DNA of 64,000 nt from Tachypleus tridentatus (taxonomy: Eukaryota; Arthropoda; Merostomata; Xiphosura; Limulidae): the NCBI RefSeq assembly GCF_004210375.1, contig NC_134829.1, forward strand, positions 23,638,034-23,702,033. The letters run 5' to 3'. The first letter of the stretch is position 1, and every line of letters begins with the position of its first letter. The notes below the pieces were generated by a model. The model saw only the letters and a program-made list of their open reading frames with translations. It had not been told where the DNA came from and did not search any database. Positions 13,501 to 28,500 of the stretch are shown one piece after another. The position numbers were made by a program, and so were the translations under genes.

Positions 13501-16500
13501 TTTGAAGTTTCTTAAACGTTCAGATTTTGAATTAGTAAATACCTTATCTAACTTATTAACTTCTCAGTTCCTTAAAGTCAGTTTTGTTTAACTGTTCTAA
13601 CTAATTATGATTTAAAACCTTTAAAAAAAGAGGAATCCCGAAGAACCACAGCTCAGAATTGTGTCATAAAACTAAAGCTGAACCACAGCTCAGAATGGTG
13701 TCATAAAACTAAAGCTGAACCACAGCTCAGAATGGTGTCATAAAACTAGAGCTGAACCACAGCTTGGAATGGTGTCATAAAACTAAAGCTGAACCACAGC
13801 TCAGAATGGTGTCATAAAACTAAAGCTGAACCACAGCTCAGAACTGTCTTATAAAAGTTTAATCAGAACTCAGAACGATGGCTTAAAACTCAACCACAGT
13901 TCAGAATGGTGCCATAAATCTAAATATGTGAACTTATTACTTATTATCATGAAATACATGTTGGCCTTCTAAATCAGTTTAAGGTTATTTAAATTCAGTA
14001 TCTATTTCAACATAAAAAACATATTATCTAAAGCGCAATTAGACTGCCCTGTGGGCTTTTCTCGGGAACAGACTGTACAATTACATTAAAATAGTAATAT
14101 TGTAATGTATTCTTATTTTTATTGCTGTACATTACAATGTTGCCTCAATTTTCGATTCTAACTTGCCCTGCGTGTGTATGGTATTTCCATTTTTGTGGCC
14201 TAGTCGTTTCTATAACTTAGCCGTTTTTTTATATTGATAAAGCTTTTGCTATACCTTGCATGTATTTTTATCGTAACACGTGGTACATACAGCGCTACCT
14301 GAACTACGTGTTCAATATTAGTGGTTTTGGTTGTTTGTGAAACAGTAGATCAGCCAATGATAGAATATATTTCATGTGTAACTGCTCCTGCCTATATCAG
14401 ACGTGGCGGATTTTCGGTTTTATCTCCAAATGAAGCCACATCATACAGCTGAAAAATTCGTGACATGTTTGTAAATGAATCGGAGTCTTGTAACAAAGTA
14501 ACAGTACAATAAACAAAGTATTTTAGGTTTAATTGTAACCTAGGAAACATTGTAGGTTTAATTGTAACCTAGGACACATTGTTTTTGTTGATTTTGAATT
14601 TCTGCATATAAATGCTCCCATTAGAAACATGAATAAACAATTTGATATAAACGTTACAGTAGATGTATTTCCTGGTTTATTCTGTTGTTGACGAACAAAT
14701 GGAATATCGTGGAAGTTTGATATTGTGTAGCTTAGATACAATGTCTTAAAAATCACCACATTTTTTGGAAAGTACTGTAGAGAAAAAAGGAGAAACATGT
14801 TTTTGCCTTAGCGATTTTTTATTTGTCAGGTATTTAATTCTGTTCACATCTGACCAAAGGTTGTTTTAAACGGAACATTATAAATGGAACGATGACATAG
14901 TTCAAGTGTGTCAACCTTCCAGAAAACAGCAGGCTGTCTGCGTAGAGGTTCTCTTTCAGCCAATTTTTTATATAACTGTTCTTCTCTGTATCGGAGAAGG
15001 AAATGAACAAATATTGAAACATAAATCTATTTGTTCCATCAAGAGATTCTTCATGACTCTTTTGTTATGAAAAAATGTACAATAATAACATAATCCAACT
15101 GTTTCTGTGCATAGTTGAATTTTTTTCCGTTTAGTAACATTTTTGTTAAAGAAAAATATATAAATAAACATTATTTTACCAGTAAAAAATATATATTAGA
15201 AGTATTATTGCGTGTCATACGAATTTTATTATTCTTTTTGAAACTCTCATGTTGTTTTCCAGTATCTTTTTTTGTTTCATAATTTTCGCACGAAGGTATA
15301 CAAAATTGCGGTACCACTACAAAGGAAATATTCACACATTTCTCGATCTGGACTTTGTCAGTTCTCCCGTTGATTTTAACTCCGTCTTAATCAGGATTCT
15401 TTTCTTGATTTCTGCTCTTTACTCCAGCAGCCAGATGGTTAACGGACAAGAAGCTGGCCAGTTTTAGTGTTAATACTTTCAACGCGATGAATAAAATTTG
15501 TTTGTGTATCCACTAGTGTTTATTTGTTTTCTTTTGACGTCCGTATTCAGTTCATTTTTTACATGACGTTTCCTTTACACGTTTTCCAGAGCGGTGTCTT
15601 TCTCAGTTCTAAAATGACAAACTAGGATGTGAGAAACTCTACAACAGTGGGGACCTTCAACTCTTGGAATGCTCTTATTTGTTCGAATAGATTTATTTGA
15701 TTGTCACGCGTATAAAGCATCTATTGCTCCAAAGCTCTCAGAACATCTTTAGGTAATGGGAAACGAACCACAAGTATCCACAATCCAAGCACATAAATCT
15801 CTAGGCTTCTATATATATATATACGTTAGTTTGTCAAAACAACATAATACATCATGTTTATATCTGTTATCAAAAATGCTTCAATATACAATAACGTTTT
15901 GATTTTCTTCTATTGTAAATAATTTAATTTGCAATCATTTCTCATTAGGCCTATGAACATACTAATACAGTTTTTCTTTTTACAGCTGGTTCTACCGGAT
16001 CCGTCCTTCAGTTCTGCATACACCATTCAAGAAACTTCCTCTTGGCAACTTATCAACAAACTGGGAGATTTTTGAGCCAAATCCAAATCAGGTTATTATT
16101 TGAGCAAGATACTAACCTTGTTTGTAGTTCATTATTACCTAAAGATTTATTATTTTTCACGAGTTTGATTTTGTAATAACATACAGTTGGTTTTACTTTG
16201 GCTTTTATAGAAATTGTTTTTCTGAATTATAATTTTTTTTTTATTTTACTTTTCAAACTTTTATTAATAATTATTGTTTCAGGTATTTGTTTATTATTGT
16301 AACTATCGATGATTATCAATGATTAAAATTTTAACAAAATTTGATTTTTGTTAATATATTTAATATATTGGATATAAAGATTACCATATGACGAAAAAAT
16401 TACAACAAGGGGCTTAAATTACAAACTTAGGAAATTATGATTTTTTTGCATACTTATTTATACCAACTTTACAATAATTAGTACTATGTTTTTCCTTTGT

Positions 16501-19500
16501 ATTTAAACACTACATAGTTTATCATATTTATTTATAACACCTTCTATAGCATTCGGACTCTTATGTTTATAGGTAATACATTTATAATACCTTTTCTTAT
16601 ATCTATGTTCTATGTGTACAAGTAATAACATATGCACAGCCATCTTTATCTTTTACGCTTTTTTGAACATTTATTAAACTGACATATGTCAGTAAGATTA
16701 ATGTGAAATAAGACAAGTGCCTTATGATTTTGTTTTCAGCTCAAATGGGATCCTTTTGACATACCATGCGTTGGAGATAAAAAAGTGGACTTTGTTCAGG
16801 TCAGGGCACTTTTGATTAATTGGTTTGGTTTTAATGTAAATGTATGTACGTATATATTATTGAAAAAAAATAGTTATTTATGAGAAAGTTCAACAGAGGA
16901 TTGTTAGGACTATTAGGTTAATCAAATAATTACGTAACGGAACATATTTAAAACAAACTATATCTGGAAAGGATACCAATGTAAATATATTTTTATGCTA
17001 AGAAGTTAGTGTAATTTATGAGATACGACTAACATGTATTTATGTACAAAAGTATATATGCGTGTTATAAAACATGTTGTCAGATAACGGAATTTTCAAA
17101 TCCACTATATTTCCTACAAAAAGCAAATAAAGCACCACCTTGAGTACCAAACGAATAATGGATTAACGGGACTTAACAAAGAATTAACAACACAAATAAA
17201 ATTATACGTAACACTAGATAACACTTAAGAAATAACAATGCTCGTAACAGCAAAATATCATTAATTCTGATTAAACATGACTTAAAAACGTGGAAAAATA
17301 TTAACAAATTTCAAAATTAGTTGAATGTGATATTAATGTGAAAAACAAATGTGAATTATAGGGTTAACTGTGTCTTCCAAAAATAATCTTAAAAAATACC
17401 TCTTAAAATACAAATTACGTAAAGTTAGGTGTTACATAAGAAATATGGTGTTTATTGCTTTTGTTATCTTCTTTTTCTTTTCCTGCCCACCCCTCGCTAG
17501 TACAGCGGTAAGTCGACGGATTTACAACACTAAAATCAGCGGTTCGATTCCACTCGGTGGGCTCAGTGGATAGCTCGATGTGGTTTCCTAAAAGAAAACA
17601 CACACGCCCACACACTTTTTGTATTCCTTTCACTCGTCTAGTTGTAGTTTTGTGCCACTTATTTGATTTATTGTAATTATTTATACTGTTAGACAAGTTC
17701 TTTTTTGTTCAGTAACAGGAAGTCCAGTCCTCTTAACGAAGAAACAAGGCTTACTTGTTCAATTCCCATGTCCAGAATAGCAAACGTTCAGCGGTATAAC
17801 TACTTCACAATAAATTGCATCTCATACAAATTTCAGTTACTTGCTAATTTTGTTTATTTACTTCTTCGTGGGAACATAAATTCAGTATCCAAAGCACTGA
17901 ACTAACTGGCTTGCTGGAAGTAACAGACAAACTGAATAAATCATGCACCCTTTAACCGAGGAACAAACTATTTAATACAACTCGGTCAAACAGCCTTAAC
18001 AAACAATTTTAACCTAATTCGCCTCTTGCATATACATCAACTTACTTCCTATACTTTAGAAAGGTTTCAGATATTTCATCTTTTTATTCTTTCAATTAAA
18101 CAGTAAAAAGCTTTCTAGAAACGTCTAGACTAATAAACAGAGACTAGATAACTGTCATTCATTCTTGGACTGGGAGGCCCCTTAAACAGTCTTATATGCT
18201 TCTATTAACTATAGTCTTCCATAATCAGGAGGGAAGAAAATCTTTACAATTAACAACATTAGTGTACATAATCAGTGCAGTCATTAATTATTATTAAAAT
18301 ATGTAAAAACTTGAAATGCATTCACAATTTTGGTTAAAAAATAAAATTTGCTTTGTTCACTCACTTGTGTTAATGCCCTTGTCATCGAATCGTTTTGGTG
18401 GTTTTATTTTTCTTGGTTTACAGGATAATTCCTGTTGTTATTACTAATTGCTTCTTGTATTTTAGTTAATTTACTTTAGCTAGATGGTTTTATTTATTGG
18501 TGTTTCTGTCCTCGATGATATACATTACAAGTGATCTTGACGGAAACTTCGAGCTGTTCAACAGGTTTGTTTACCTTTGAAGTCAGTTACCTTTTTATTA
18601 CCGTCTTTCTTCCAAATATGATCATAGTGGAAGACCTTTGACTTGGACCATCTGTCTTCTTGTGTTCTGTAAACTAAATATTTAATTCTTTTGGCTACAG
18701 CATAGAGACTTCCTAAAAGCTTCTTAACTTTGGAAATAGTTCGTTCTTGCCACATGAAATGTACAGTCGTACCATTTCACTACTAACGTTGCATAAATCG
18801 TTTTATTTATGGTTCCTTTTACACACAACACAATTTATAAAATCTCTCTACAGATTTCTGATATCCATAGTGGCCCGGCATGGCCAGGTGGGTTAAGGCA
18901 TTCGACTTGTATTCCCCGTCTCACCAAACATGCTTGTCCTTTCAGCCGTGGGGGCGTTATAATGTTACGATCAATTCCACTATTCGCTGGTAAAAGAGTA
19001 GCCCAAGAGTTGGCAGTGGGTTGTGATGACTAGTTGCCTTTCCTCTAGTCTTACACTACTAAATTAGGGACGGCTAGCACAGATGGCCCTTGAGTAGCTT
19101 TGCGCGAAATTCAAAACAAACAAACAAACAAGCTGTGCATTTTTTATTTTCCAGCATAACTTCTGTTTATGTTATATTCTAATTCGTAACATAATAGGCT
19201 TTTTTATAGGCATAATGAAGCTAATTGTAGGCAGTGCATCTTTGTGTTTGGAGTGTATTGAACCACTGTCTCCTATGTGGTTATTCTTCAAATTTTTGTC
19301 CTTATACGCAATTATCAAAACGATTCAAAGGTGTAACAACAGAGATATTGTGCTTGTGATAACACTGTTGTCACTCCAAAATCACTGGCTTCTGTATATC
19401 TTACGAATGGACCTTGTTGAGTAATACTATGTTTTTCAAGTAGTCTGTGTGGAATACAAGCTACGTCAGACAAGTATTTTACAAAATGACGATATTATGA

Positions 19501-22500
19501 TCACAATTAAAAAAATAATATTACTTCTTGCAAGTTTCTTGTTGTTACCCACTTCTGGACGGATTCAATCTTTGTTGGGGCTGTAGACACCCCTTCTTCT
19601 TTGCTGATTAAATGTTCCAAAAGAGTCACCACTCCACAAAACAGTTCACATTTCTTGAAATTCAGCTTAAGTTTCCATTTCTGAACTTTATTCGTTACGT
19701 TCAGATAATTCTTGTTTTGTAATGTTTACTTAACCCTTTATCACCCCTTCAATCTGGCTAGGCTCTTGGACTTATCATGAGGATATCGTTTCCTTTCTTG
19801 TTATCATTATCCACTGTTTCTTTGTTCACTTCTTCCATTTTGAGTTAAGTTATTCTTAATTCTTTGAACTCTTTTTTTTCTTCTTTTTTTAGTTCACATC
19901 ATATGAATTTGTGTTGTTTACGTTTCATTTCATCTGACAAACCCATCATTCCTAGATGGAACTTTTTGTTTTCTGTTAAAGTAGATTTCGGTTGTGTGCC
20001 CAACATGTGGACAATGTTCTCTTGCCTATTTTCTTAATATCGTGACAATATTTCGGGCTCCCTGTTTCATACTTCATAAGATCTGTGAAATAGAAGTGAA
20101 ATTAGGATAGCGCAGCTCTGAGGGAGAGCTTTTCAGCTTTTGAGAATTTGGATTGCTTATTGGCAACGTTGCTGAATCCTGTTTTTCTTAAGTTTATGGA
20201 GAAATTGATTCCAAATATTGATAGGCTGGGTTAAGTTTTGGTTTACTGAGTTTTATTATGAGAGATTTTAAAAACTTTTCTATGTTTTTGGTGTTTAGTA
20301 GTATTTAAAATTTGATCTTTATTCTTAACGATAGTTGGCTCTTCCACGACTTTAGTGTTGACCATAAACCGAGATGCAACGTCAGAACGACATATAAAGT
20401 AACAATATAACAATCACCAAAGTTTCACCAACTTAGTTGACAGTTGTATCTTTAATGTGTTAATTCTATAGTTTTACCAGGCAAAAACAACGAATTATAA
20501 AGAAATTACGAGTGATAACTGTATAGTTATTGTTATAAACAAGAGTCATGTAAATATGACAAAACATTTTTAGAGATTCACAGATACAAAAGTAATTCTC
20601 AAATGGTAGTTGGGAACAAACAGTTTTCAATTTTTACTGCTGCTCCTACATTTAATAATGGCTGTTCTAAGTAATAAGTAGGCCTGCGAATTTAAACTTC
20701 ATAAAAGTTGCTTAGGTTTTAATAACGGATTTTCCATAATTCAGCTGTGTAAATGTAGAAAATAATATTCATTTTTTTATCATTTAAGAGCACACCAGTT
20801 GCATAGCGATATATCTGCAGACTTACAACGTTAGAAACCACGTTTCGATAACCGTCGTGGGCAGAGCAAGATAGCCCATTGTGTAGCTCTGTTTAATTAC
20901 AAGAAACCATGTAAATATATATTTACAAAGTGGGAAGAGAAAACAACAACTTTTACTTACATCAAGTTATTATTTAGTTTACCACAATGAACATTTATCA
21001 TTATCGTGTTTGGATTCTAGAACAATCGACAAGACTTTCACGTCACGATTGGTCTAGAAATTTGGTTTGTTTTGAATTTCGCGCAAAGCTACTAGCCGTC
21101 CCTAATTTAAAAGTGTAAGACTAGAGGAAGGCAGCTAGTCATCACCACCCACCGCCAACTCTTTTACCAACGAATAGTGGGATTGACCGTTACATTATAA
21201 CGCTCCCACAGCTGAAAGGGCGAGCGTGTTTGGTGTGACGGAGATTCGAACACGCAACCCTCGTATTACGAGTCGAGTGCCTTAACCACCTGGCCATGCC
21301 GGGCCTCGTCTAGAGAAATCTCTAGCCTGTCATTTAAAACATTTTAACCATAACAAAGTGTGATCTAATTTCAATGAAAATGATTCACTTATGTAAAATT
21401 GCATATGACGTTTTGTGAAAATTCTGTTGTGAGAGAAAGTAAAATGATGTTATTTTAGGGTTCAGTATACAGAAACTACTGTCAAGACAATAAAATCATT
21501 GCAGGCCCATGTTATCGGCGATAATATTTACTTTGATATTTCTTGTTCTGTCTAGAGTTGCAAGGAAAATATTATTCAAACCCCAAAGCAATTTATTTTT
21601 GTTAAGTGTTTAAATTTAACGTTGATGGCTAAGCCTAAAAATCCATTATATTTTTTTTCTTCTCATAAATGCACTTTCTTGGAACTGAATGAGCCATTTT
21701 TCCTATTTTCTTTTTTCAAATTACTTTGTTGGAAATTTCTTTAAGACCATGATCTAATTTCTTTTATGTTTGTCTCTCCCACTAAAACGTTCTTCAATCT
21801 TTCCTCATCTCGGCTTTGCTTGTTGTCCTTCGTATGTACTCAATCCGCTACTTTTGGTTCATTTATCTCATAACCTTGACCACTTTTACTATGCTTGCAA
21901 AATTCCCACCATGAATAAACATACTTTTTGCTCTAAAATTCTAGAAGATTTCATTTCTTATGCACATTATTACATTTAGCTCCGTATAACTATGCTCAAG
22001 AATTTTTCACTCCATATACGTGGCTACTAAGCTTCAATAATTACATGTATAAATACATCGATGTAAAGTTTCACTCTTTTATACATTACTACGCGGTTTC
22101 AAGACATTTCACTCCGTACGTCTATTACTTGATTCTCTTTGCATCTAAATATTTTAGTGTTTTTTTTTCATTTCCAATACCATCTGCTTCACATTTTCAC
22201 AAATTTGGAACATATGAATGAACATATGCTTGTTTTCTTCTTATCGATACCCTATTTAAAGCTCCAAGTCATTTTTTCTATATAATATATAAAAACAGTT
22301 CCACTTCTTAATGTTTAAGTTTTCTCAGATTTTTGTCTTTTAGTAACATTTAACTGTCGGAAAATTGAGTTTATTTATACGTATTTCTCATTCTGTTTTA
22401 AAATATATAGTGTAATCTTATAGATATAAGATCATAAACATGTTGGAATTTAGCGACTAATTTTAAATTATACAGGGTTTAAATACAGTGTGTGGGGCTG

Positions 22501-25500
22501 GAGACCCAAAAGATCGTCATGGAATTGCTATCCATATGTATCTGTGCAACGCGTCTATGGAAGACAAGTAAGTACTAGAGTAAAAAAAGCTAGTTACTCA
22601 GGGAATTATGTGGGTTCTTTGCTGTGTCGAGTTCTAAACTGCAGAACTGCGTTCGAATCCGCGCAATATTACAAAATATTTCCCCGCATTTTAAGCTGTG
22701 TGTGGTATCAGAGTAATACTTTGTATAAAAGGTGGGTGGTAGTCAGAGTAACAGCCAGTCCCTTTGTGTGAAAGGTGGGTGGTAGGGTAATGGTGATTGA
22801 CTGTTTTCTATCTGGTCAGTAGTTCAAACTTAGAGACGGCTATACCCTAAATGCAAGAAATGTGTCCTGGCTACATCAGGGATCATACTCAGAATGTTAG
22901 CGTTATAATCTCTCGAGGCCTTTTTTAACATTTGTCAAATGATAAATTTTGCAGCATGACTAATACAGAACGTCACTTTGAGTTGTTTGTTTAGGAATTA
23001 ATAATTATTGTATTTTAAAATGGTGAAGATTTAAAATTAAATTTATCAATGATAATTATGAGAGTTATAATATAAAAAGTAATGCCTGTTTACTATGATT
23101 GACCTGATCAATATTTTGTGATGTCGAGAAAACCCACTTGTAGAGAAATATATATGCAAAAACGGCTCGTTTGGGTTTAGAAAATATTTTATGTAGAAGG
23201 TCGAAACGTTGTTCGCTGTCCTATGTAAAATATTTTCTCAACCCAAACGAGCCGTTTTTGCATATATATAGATCAATATTTTGTCCTCAGCTGTATAGTT
23301 TTTGTAGTATTACCAAGTGTCACCAGAAATAATGTTTAACCTTTTTTCTCTATCTTTGGGTTATTGGCATGTCATATGGTGTCCATGCAAGTTATCGCAA
23401 TGCATAATTGAGGACCCTCACTTTTATCACATTTCATTTAATGCACTGTATATTATAAGTTCCACATCTACAGTCTCTTTGTGAAGTGGCCCTCACTTAT
23501 GAACATCTTGATTTTGAGCTTGCTAAGTTTCAGTGTCTAGCTTTACGTTAGTGGTGTTATTTAACCACATACATGTCAGAGCGCCTGAAGGGAAAGGATA
23601 GACGAAGCACTTACCATCACATTTTGATTGCTCGTCAATTTTTTCCTTACACTTACCTCTCCCTACTTTCAAGAAAGTGGGTATTAAGGCTAGCCTAACC
23701 AGTTTTTTTTTTTGTTTGTTTTTTTATGAGCACGCGAGCTGTGACCAAAAACAACGTAAGCTTAACTAACCTTATATTCCTTTATTATTCTGTGTCGACG
23801 AAACTTCTAACATCTCCTGCGGTTATTTCTTATGCAAATCTCGGGATATTTAGAACATATTAATAAGTGTTAACCTTGAAGAAACTCTCCAAGTTGTTTC
23901 TTAATTTAATACTACGAAAAAAATACTGCTATAATACTAACTTTGTGTTTGAATTTCGCGCAAAGGGCTATCTGCGCTAGCCGTCCCTAATTTAGCAGTG
24001 TAAGACCAGAGGGAAGGCAGATAGTCATCACCACCCACCGCCAACTCTTGGGCTACTCTTTTATCAACGAACAGTGGGATTGACCGTAACATTATAACAT
24101 TTCCATCGCTGAAAGAGTCAGCATGTTTGGTGCTACTGGGATTCGAACCCATGACCCTCCGATTACGAGTCGAACGCCTTAATCCACCTGGCCATGCCGG
24201 GCCTTGTTAACTTTGTATGGTTGAGAATATTTTTGACTAATAATTCTGGATATATTTTTGTTCGCCAGCTGGGTAGGTTTTTCTTGAAGTTAGGCACAAA
24301 GCTACACAATCTGTGTTTTTCACATCCAGTTTTTATCATTGTAAGTGCACCGACGTAACTGCCACTGAGGGGGGTATGGTGGTGAATCAGGTAATTAACT
24401 TAAATAATTTTGATGAGGTATGAGTGAATGGTTAACACAAGTTAATGCAACCGTGCCAAAATAGTTACAGATTCAACTACATCAACTAGCTAAACCTTGA
24501 TATCGTAGAGAGAGGAACTCGTATTTAGTGATTATCTCAAATGTTCTCATTAGAAAACAACAACAAAGACCCAACAAAACAAATGTGTAATCAAAACATT
24601 CCATTCTCTATATATGTTTTTATTGTTCTGTTTACATCTTTTTAAACCTGAGCTGGAGCTAGAGAGCTCAAATATTTCTGTCACTGATCTGGGGGTAAAA
24701 TAGAAACTTCTTGAAGAATTTTGGTCTGTGAAGCAAACGAGTAGGTTCAAAATTCACGAGTACTCGGACATCTCAGTTTAGGTGGAGATATTGTTTCATG
24801 ATTTACGAGAACTCGGACAGCTCAGTTTAGGTGGATATATATTGTTTCGTGATTCACGAGAACTCGGACATCTCAGTTTAGGTGGAGATATTGTTTCATG
24901 ATTCACGAGTACTCGGACAGCTCAGTTTAGGTGGAGATATTGTTTCATGATTCACGAGAACTCGGACAGCTCAGTTTAGGTGGAGATATTGTTTCATGAT
25001 TCACGAGTACTCGGACAGCTCAGTGTAGGTGGAGATATTGTTTCATGATTCACGAGAACTCGGACAGCTCAGTTTAGGTAAAGATATTGTTTCATGATTC
25101 ACGAGAACTCGGACAGCTCAGTTTAGGTGGAGATATTTATGCTATTTCTTTTGTACTTTAGTATCCAAGTAAACTCAAGATTATCAGCCTAATAATAAAT
25201 GGTACTATGAAATAGCGATATGACGGCTGATAATCGAAAGAATGGTAAAACAGAACTTGATTATTGGTATCGTTTTTTATGTTTTCATCAGTTGTTTTCT
25301 TCTGAGTAATGCCAGTTAATTTATTATCTGAAAAAAATGAATTTAAAAAAATCTTATTTGAAGCTGCTATTTTCTGACACATTTTTTTTTATAATCAGTG
25401 ATGACGAGAAAACCCACTTGTTGAGAAAAATATATATGTAAAAACTGCTCGTTTGGGTTGAGAAAATTTTTTTACGTAGAGGAGCGAACAACGTTTTGAC

Positions 25501-28500
25501 CTTCTTCAGTCATCGTCATGTTGTTCGCTCCTTTACGTAAAAAATTTTCTCAACCCAAACGAGCCGTTTTTACATATATATATTTTTATGTTAGTAATAA
25601 AATATTCGGGTTGTTTCGCAACCACAGTTAGGTTGCTTCGTCGATGTTTCGAAGGATAGCCTTCTTCTTCTTATCTGATACCAGGATCTTTGAATACCCT
25701 GGAGGGTCAAGTTCGTTGACCTCTTCCTCCCGAGCGTAGCCTAATACAGAATTTTGGTTTGTTTTGAATTCGCCCACAGCTACACGAGGGCTAACTCCGT
25801 TAGCCATTCCTAATTTTGTAGTGAAAGAAGTTAGTGGGAAGGCACCACTAACTTTTGGGTTACTCTTTTACCGACGAATAGTGGGATTGATCGTCACTTT
25901 ATAGCACCACCTCCACGACTGAAAGAACAACCATGTTTGGTGGGACAGACGTTCGAGTCTGTGACCCTCAGATTGTGAGTCGATCGTCCAAACCACCTGG
26001 CTGTGCCAAGTCCCGGAACATAGGACATACCAGATTTAGCAATAATTACCACCAATCTTTATCCGCCAACATTTGACTTCAATGTACCTGAGAATGTAAG
26101 AAGTGACCATAAACCCCATCTTGCTCGATTTGTTCATTAAAAATACAGACCCACAGATTTCGCGTTCAATGTTATTTGACTACGTAAAAACAAATAGGAA
26201 ACTCTTCAAGTCAAAATTAAACGAGGTTCTCTCTAGAAACACACAGGCTACACATCGCTCTGCAATTGGTAACTATACCATGAACATCACCTTCGCTGTA
26301 CGTAAAGTTCTAAAGCATCGCCTCCACTCCAAGAAAATAACACTTTAATTATCCGTTCCTGGAAATTCACCAACATATCTTGGAAAGACGATGACTACGC
26401 CGAACATTCATTTCCATTAGAAGCAACAACCGTAACCCTTCATAAACACAGTAAATAACAAAATCTTACGGCTAATTTAACAACATATTACAAGACTAAG
26501 TGGGACGCATTCTATGTTTCATTAGACAATTCTAAACAAGATCAAGCCATTTTTTGGAACAGACTGAAGACAATATGCAACTCTACCCGCTAAAACTCAG
26601 CATAGATCGTTTGTAACAACAAAACTGTAACCACGGACAGAGAAAAAGCAGACCTACTCGCATAATACTTTACTACGGCTTTAAGAATACCAAACCTGAA
26701 AACCTTACATACTCAGACCTTTCAAGAAGTTAACATTCACACTGACAACAATTCTCACTTATACGAACCCACATTTCCAGTAAAACCGAAACCGAAACCC
26801 ATTACTACAACGGAAATTAAACTCGTTATCGCACATTTAAAATATACTGACCCAGGTGTGAATGATATACCGGACACAGCAATCACAAACTTTGACAGAC
26901 GGCTTTATCAATCACCTAAACCACTTATTCAGCCTATCCTTCCTGTCCGGATACAACAATCTGAAAACAGGCTGTAATAAAAATTATACCAAAAAATCAT
27001 TTCGAATTACATGACCCCAGAAATTTAAGACCGGTAAGCTTACTAAAGTGGATCAGAAAAAGTACGTGAGAGAGTAATATCCAGTCGAACTTTTACTCTC
27101 TCTTGAAACTAAACACATCCTATCACATCCAAAATGGATCTTGTGGAAAAACAGACAAACAGCCTACCTTTTACGCCTAACGGAAGCTGTAAACCAAAGC
27201 TTCACCAACAATCTGTTGTATCATGGCAGTAGTTTTAGATGGCAGAAAAGCATTCGACTCAGTTTGGCACAAAGGCCTATTATCCAAACTATCCTACCAT
27301 GATATTTCACAGACCTTCAGTTCTTCAGATGGATATCAAATTTCTCACACAATCGTATGACAAAAGTAAAGGTCAACAATGCAATATTAGATTCAATTAT
27401 CTTACAAACTGGATTTTTTCATTATTCCATTGTTAGCTTACTACTTTACATCATTTTTGTAAACGACACACCCTTCCATCCGTACTCTAACATCTACACG
27501 TGTTTCTCAGTAAGAAGGTAGCGATCGGGGTGTGTCATGTGACTCAATAAGAGCTTCGGCCAAAGTACAAATATCATTAAACTACGTAATTACCTGGTAG
27601 GATGCAGTATTAAACGTAAATTAAAATACAGGCTACTGCATTTCATAGGCAAATTGCATGAAAAACGTAACAACTTCACAAAGTAAAACTTAAGGTATGT
27701 GACTCACACATCACTTCTTGAAACACTGTAACAATCTTAAGATTAACCTTCAATAAACAATTAACATGGACGTATTACTTCAATGTAATTAGTACTAACG
27801 TTAACCCAAAAAAATCAACTACCTCAGGAAAACAGTTGGAACCCACATAGGAAGCCAACATGATATCATACTAACAACCACTTCCTAACACTAGCTGCAA
27901 CACCAATAACTTGAATAACATACAGGGTTCTGTTCAACTTGATTTCTAATCGTAACTAGGATTAATTTTCATTTGCTAGCATGTACTCTTTATTCTCATA
28001 CAGACAGGTAAACATGAAAGACATTGTTCGGATAGATTATTTGATGCCCTAGCATTCAAAATAGGTTTTCTACAAGTTCCGTACTTCCTACACACACATC
28101 AAAGTCCTGGCATTGGTCCACATGAGCATCGACGTCCTGAAAAATGCTGTTCGTTATTATTATCAGTTAAATACTTTACTATGATTTTTAACTCCCCATT
28201 CCCCCAAACTGGTTTCTACCAGGTGAAAGTCTTGTATTCGTTCTCTCATCTGTAATCCAACAACCGAAAAAACACCCGGCTCTGTCCAGCCACACAGGAT
28301 GCCATAAACATTACGAAACTTTAAACCAAAATACCTTCCAAAATGAAATGGAGGAAAACCAACGTCACTTCTCTCTCTCTTGCGGGTTCGAATCCCGGTC
28401 GCACCAAACATGCTCGCCCTTTCAGTCGTAAGGGCGTTATTATGTGATGGTCAAGCCCACTATTCGTTGGTAAAAGAGTAGCCCAAGAGTTGGCGGTGGG

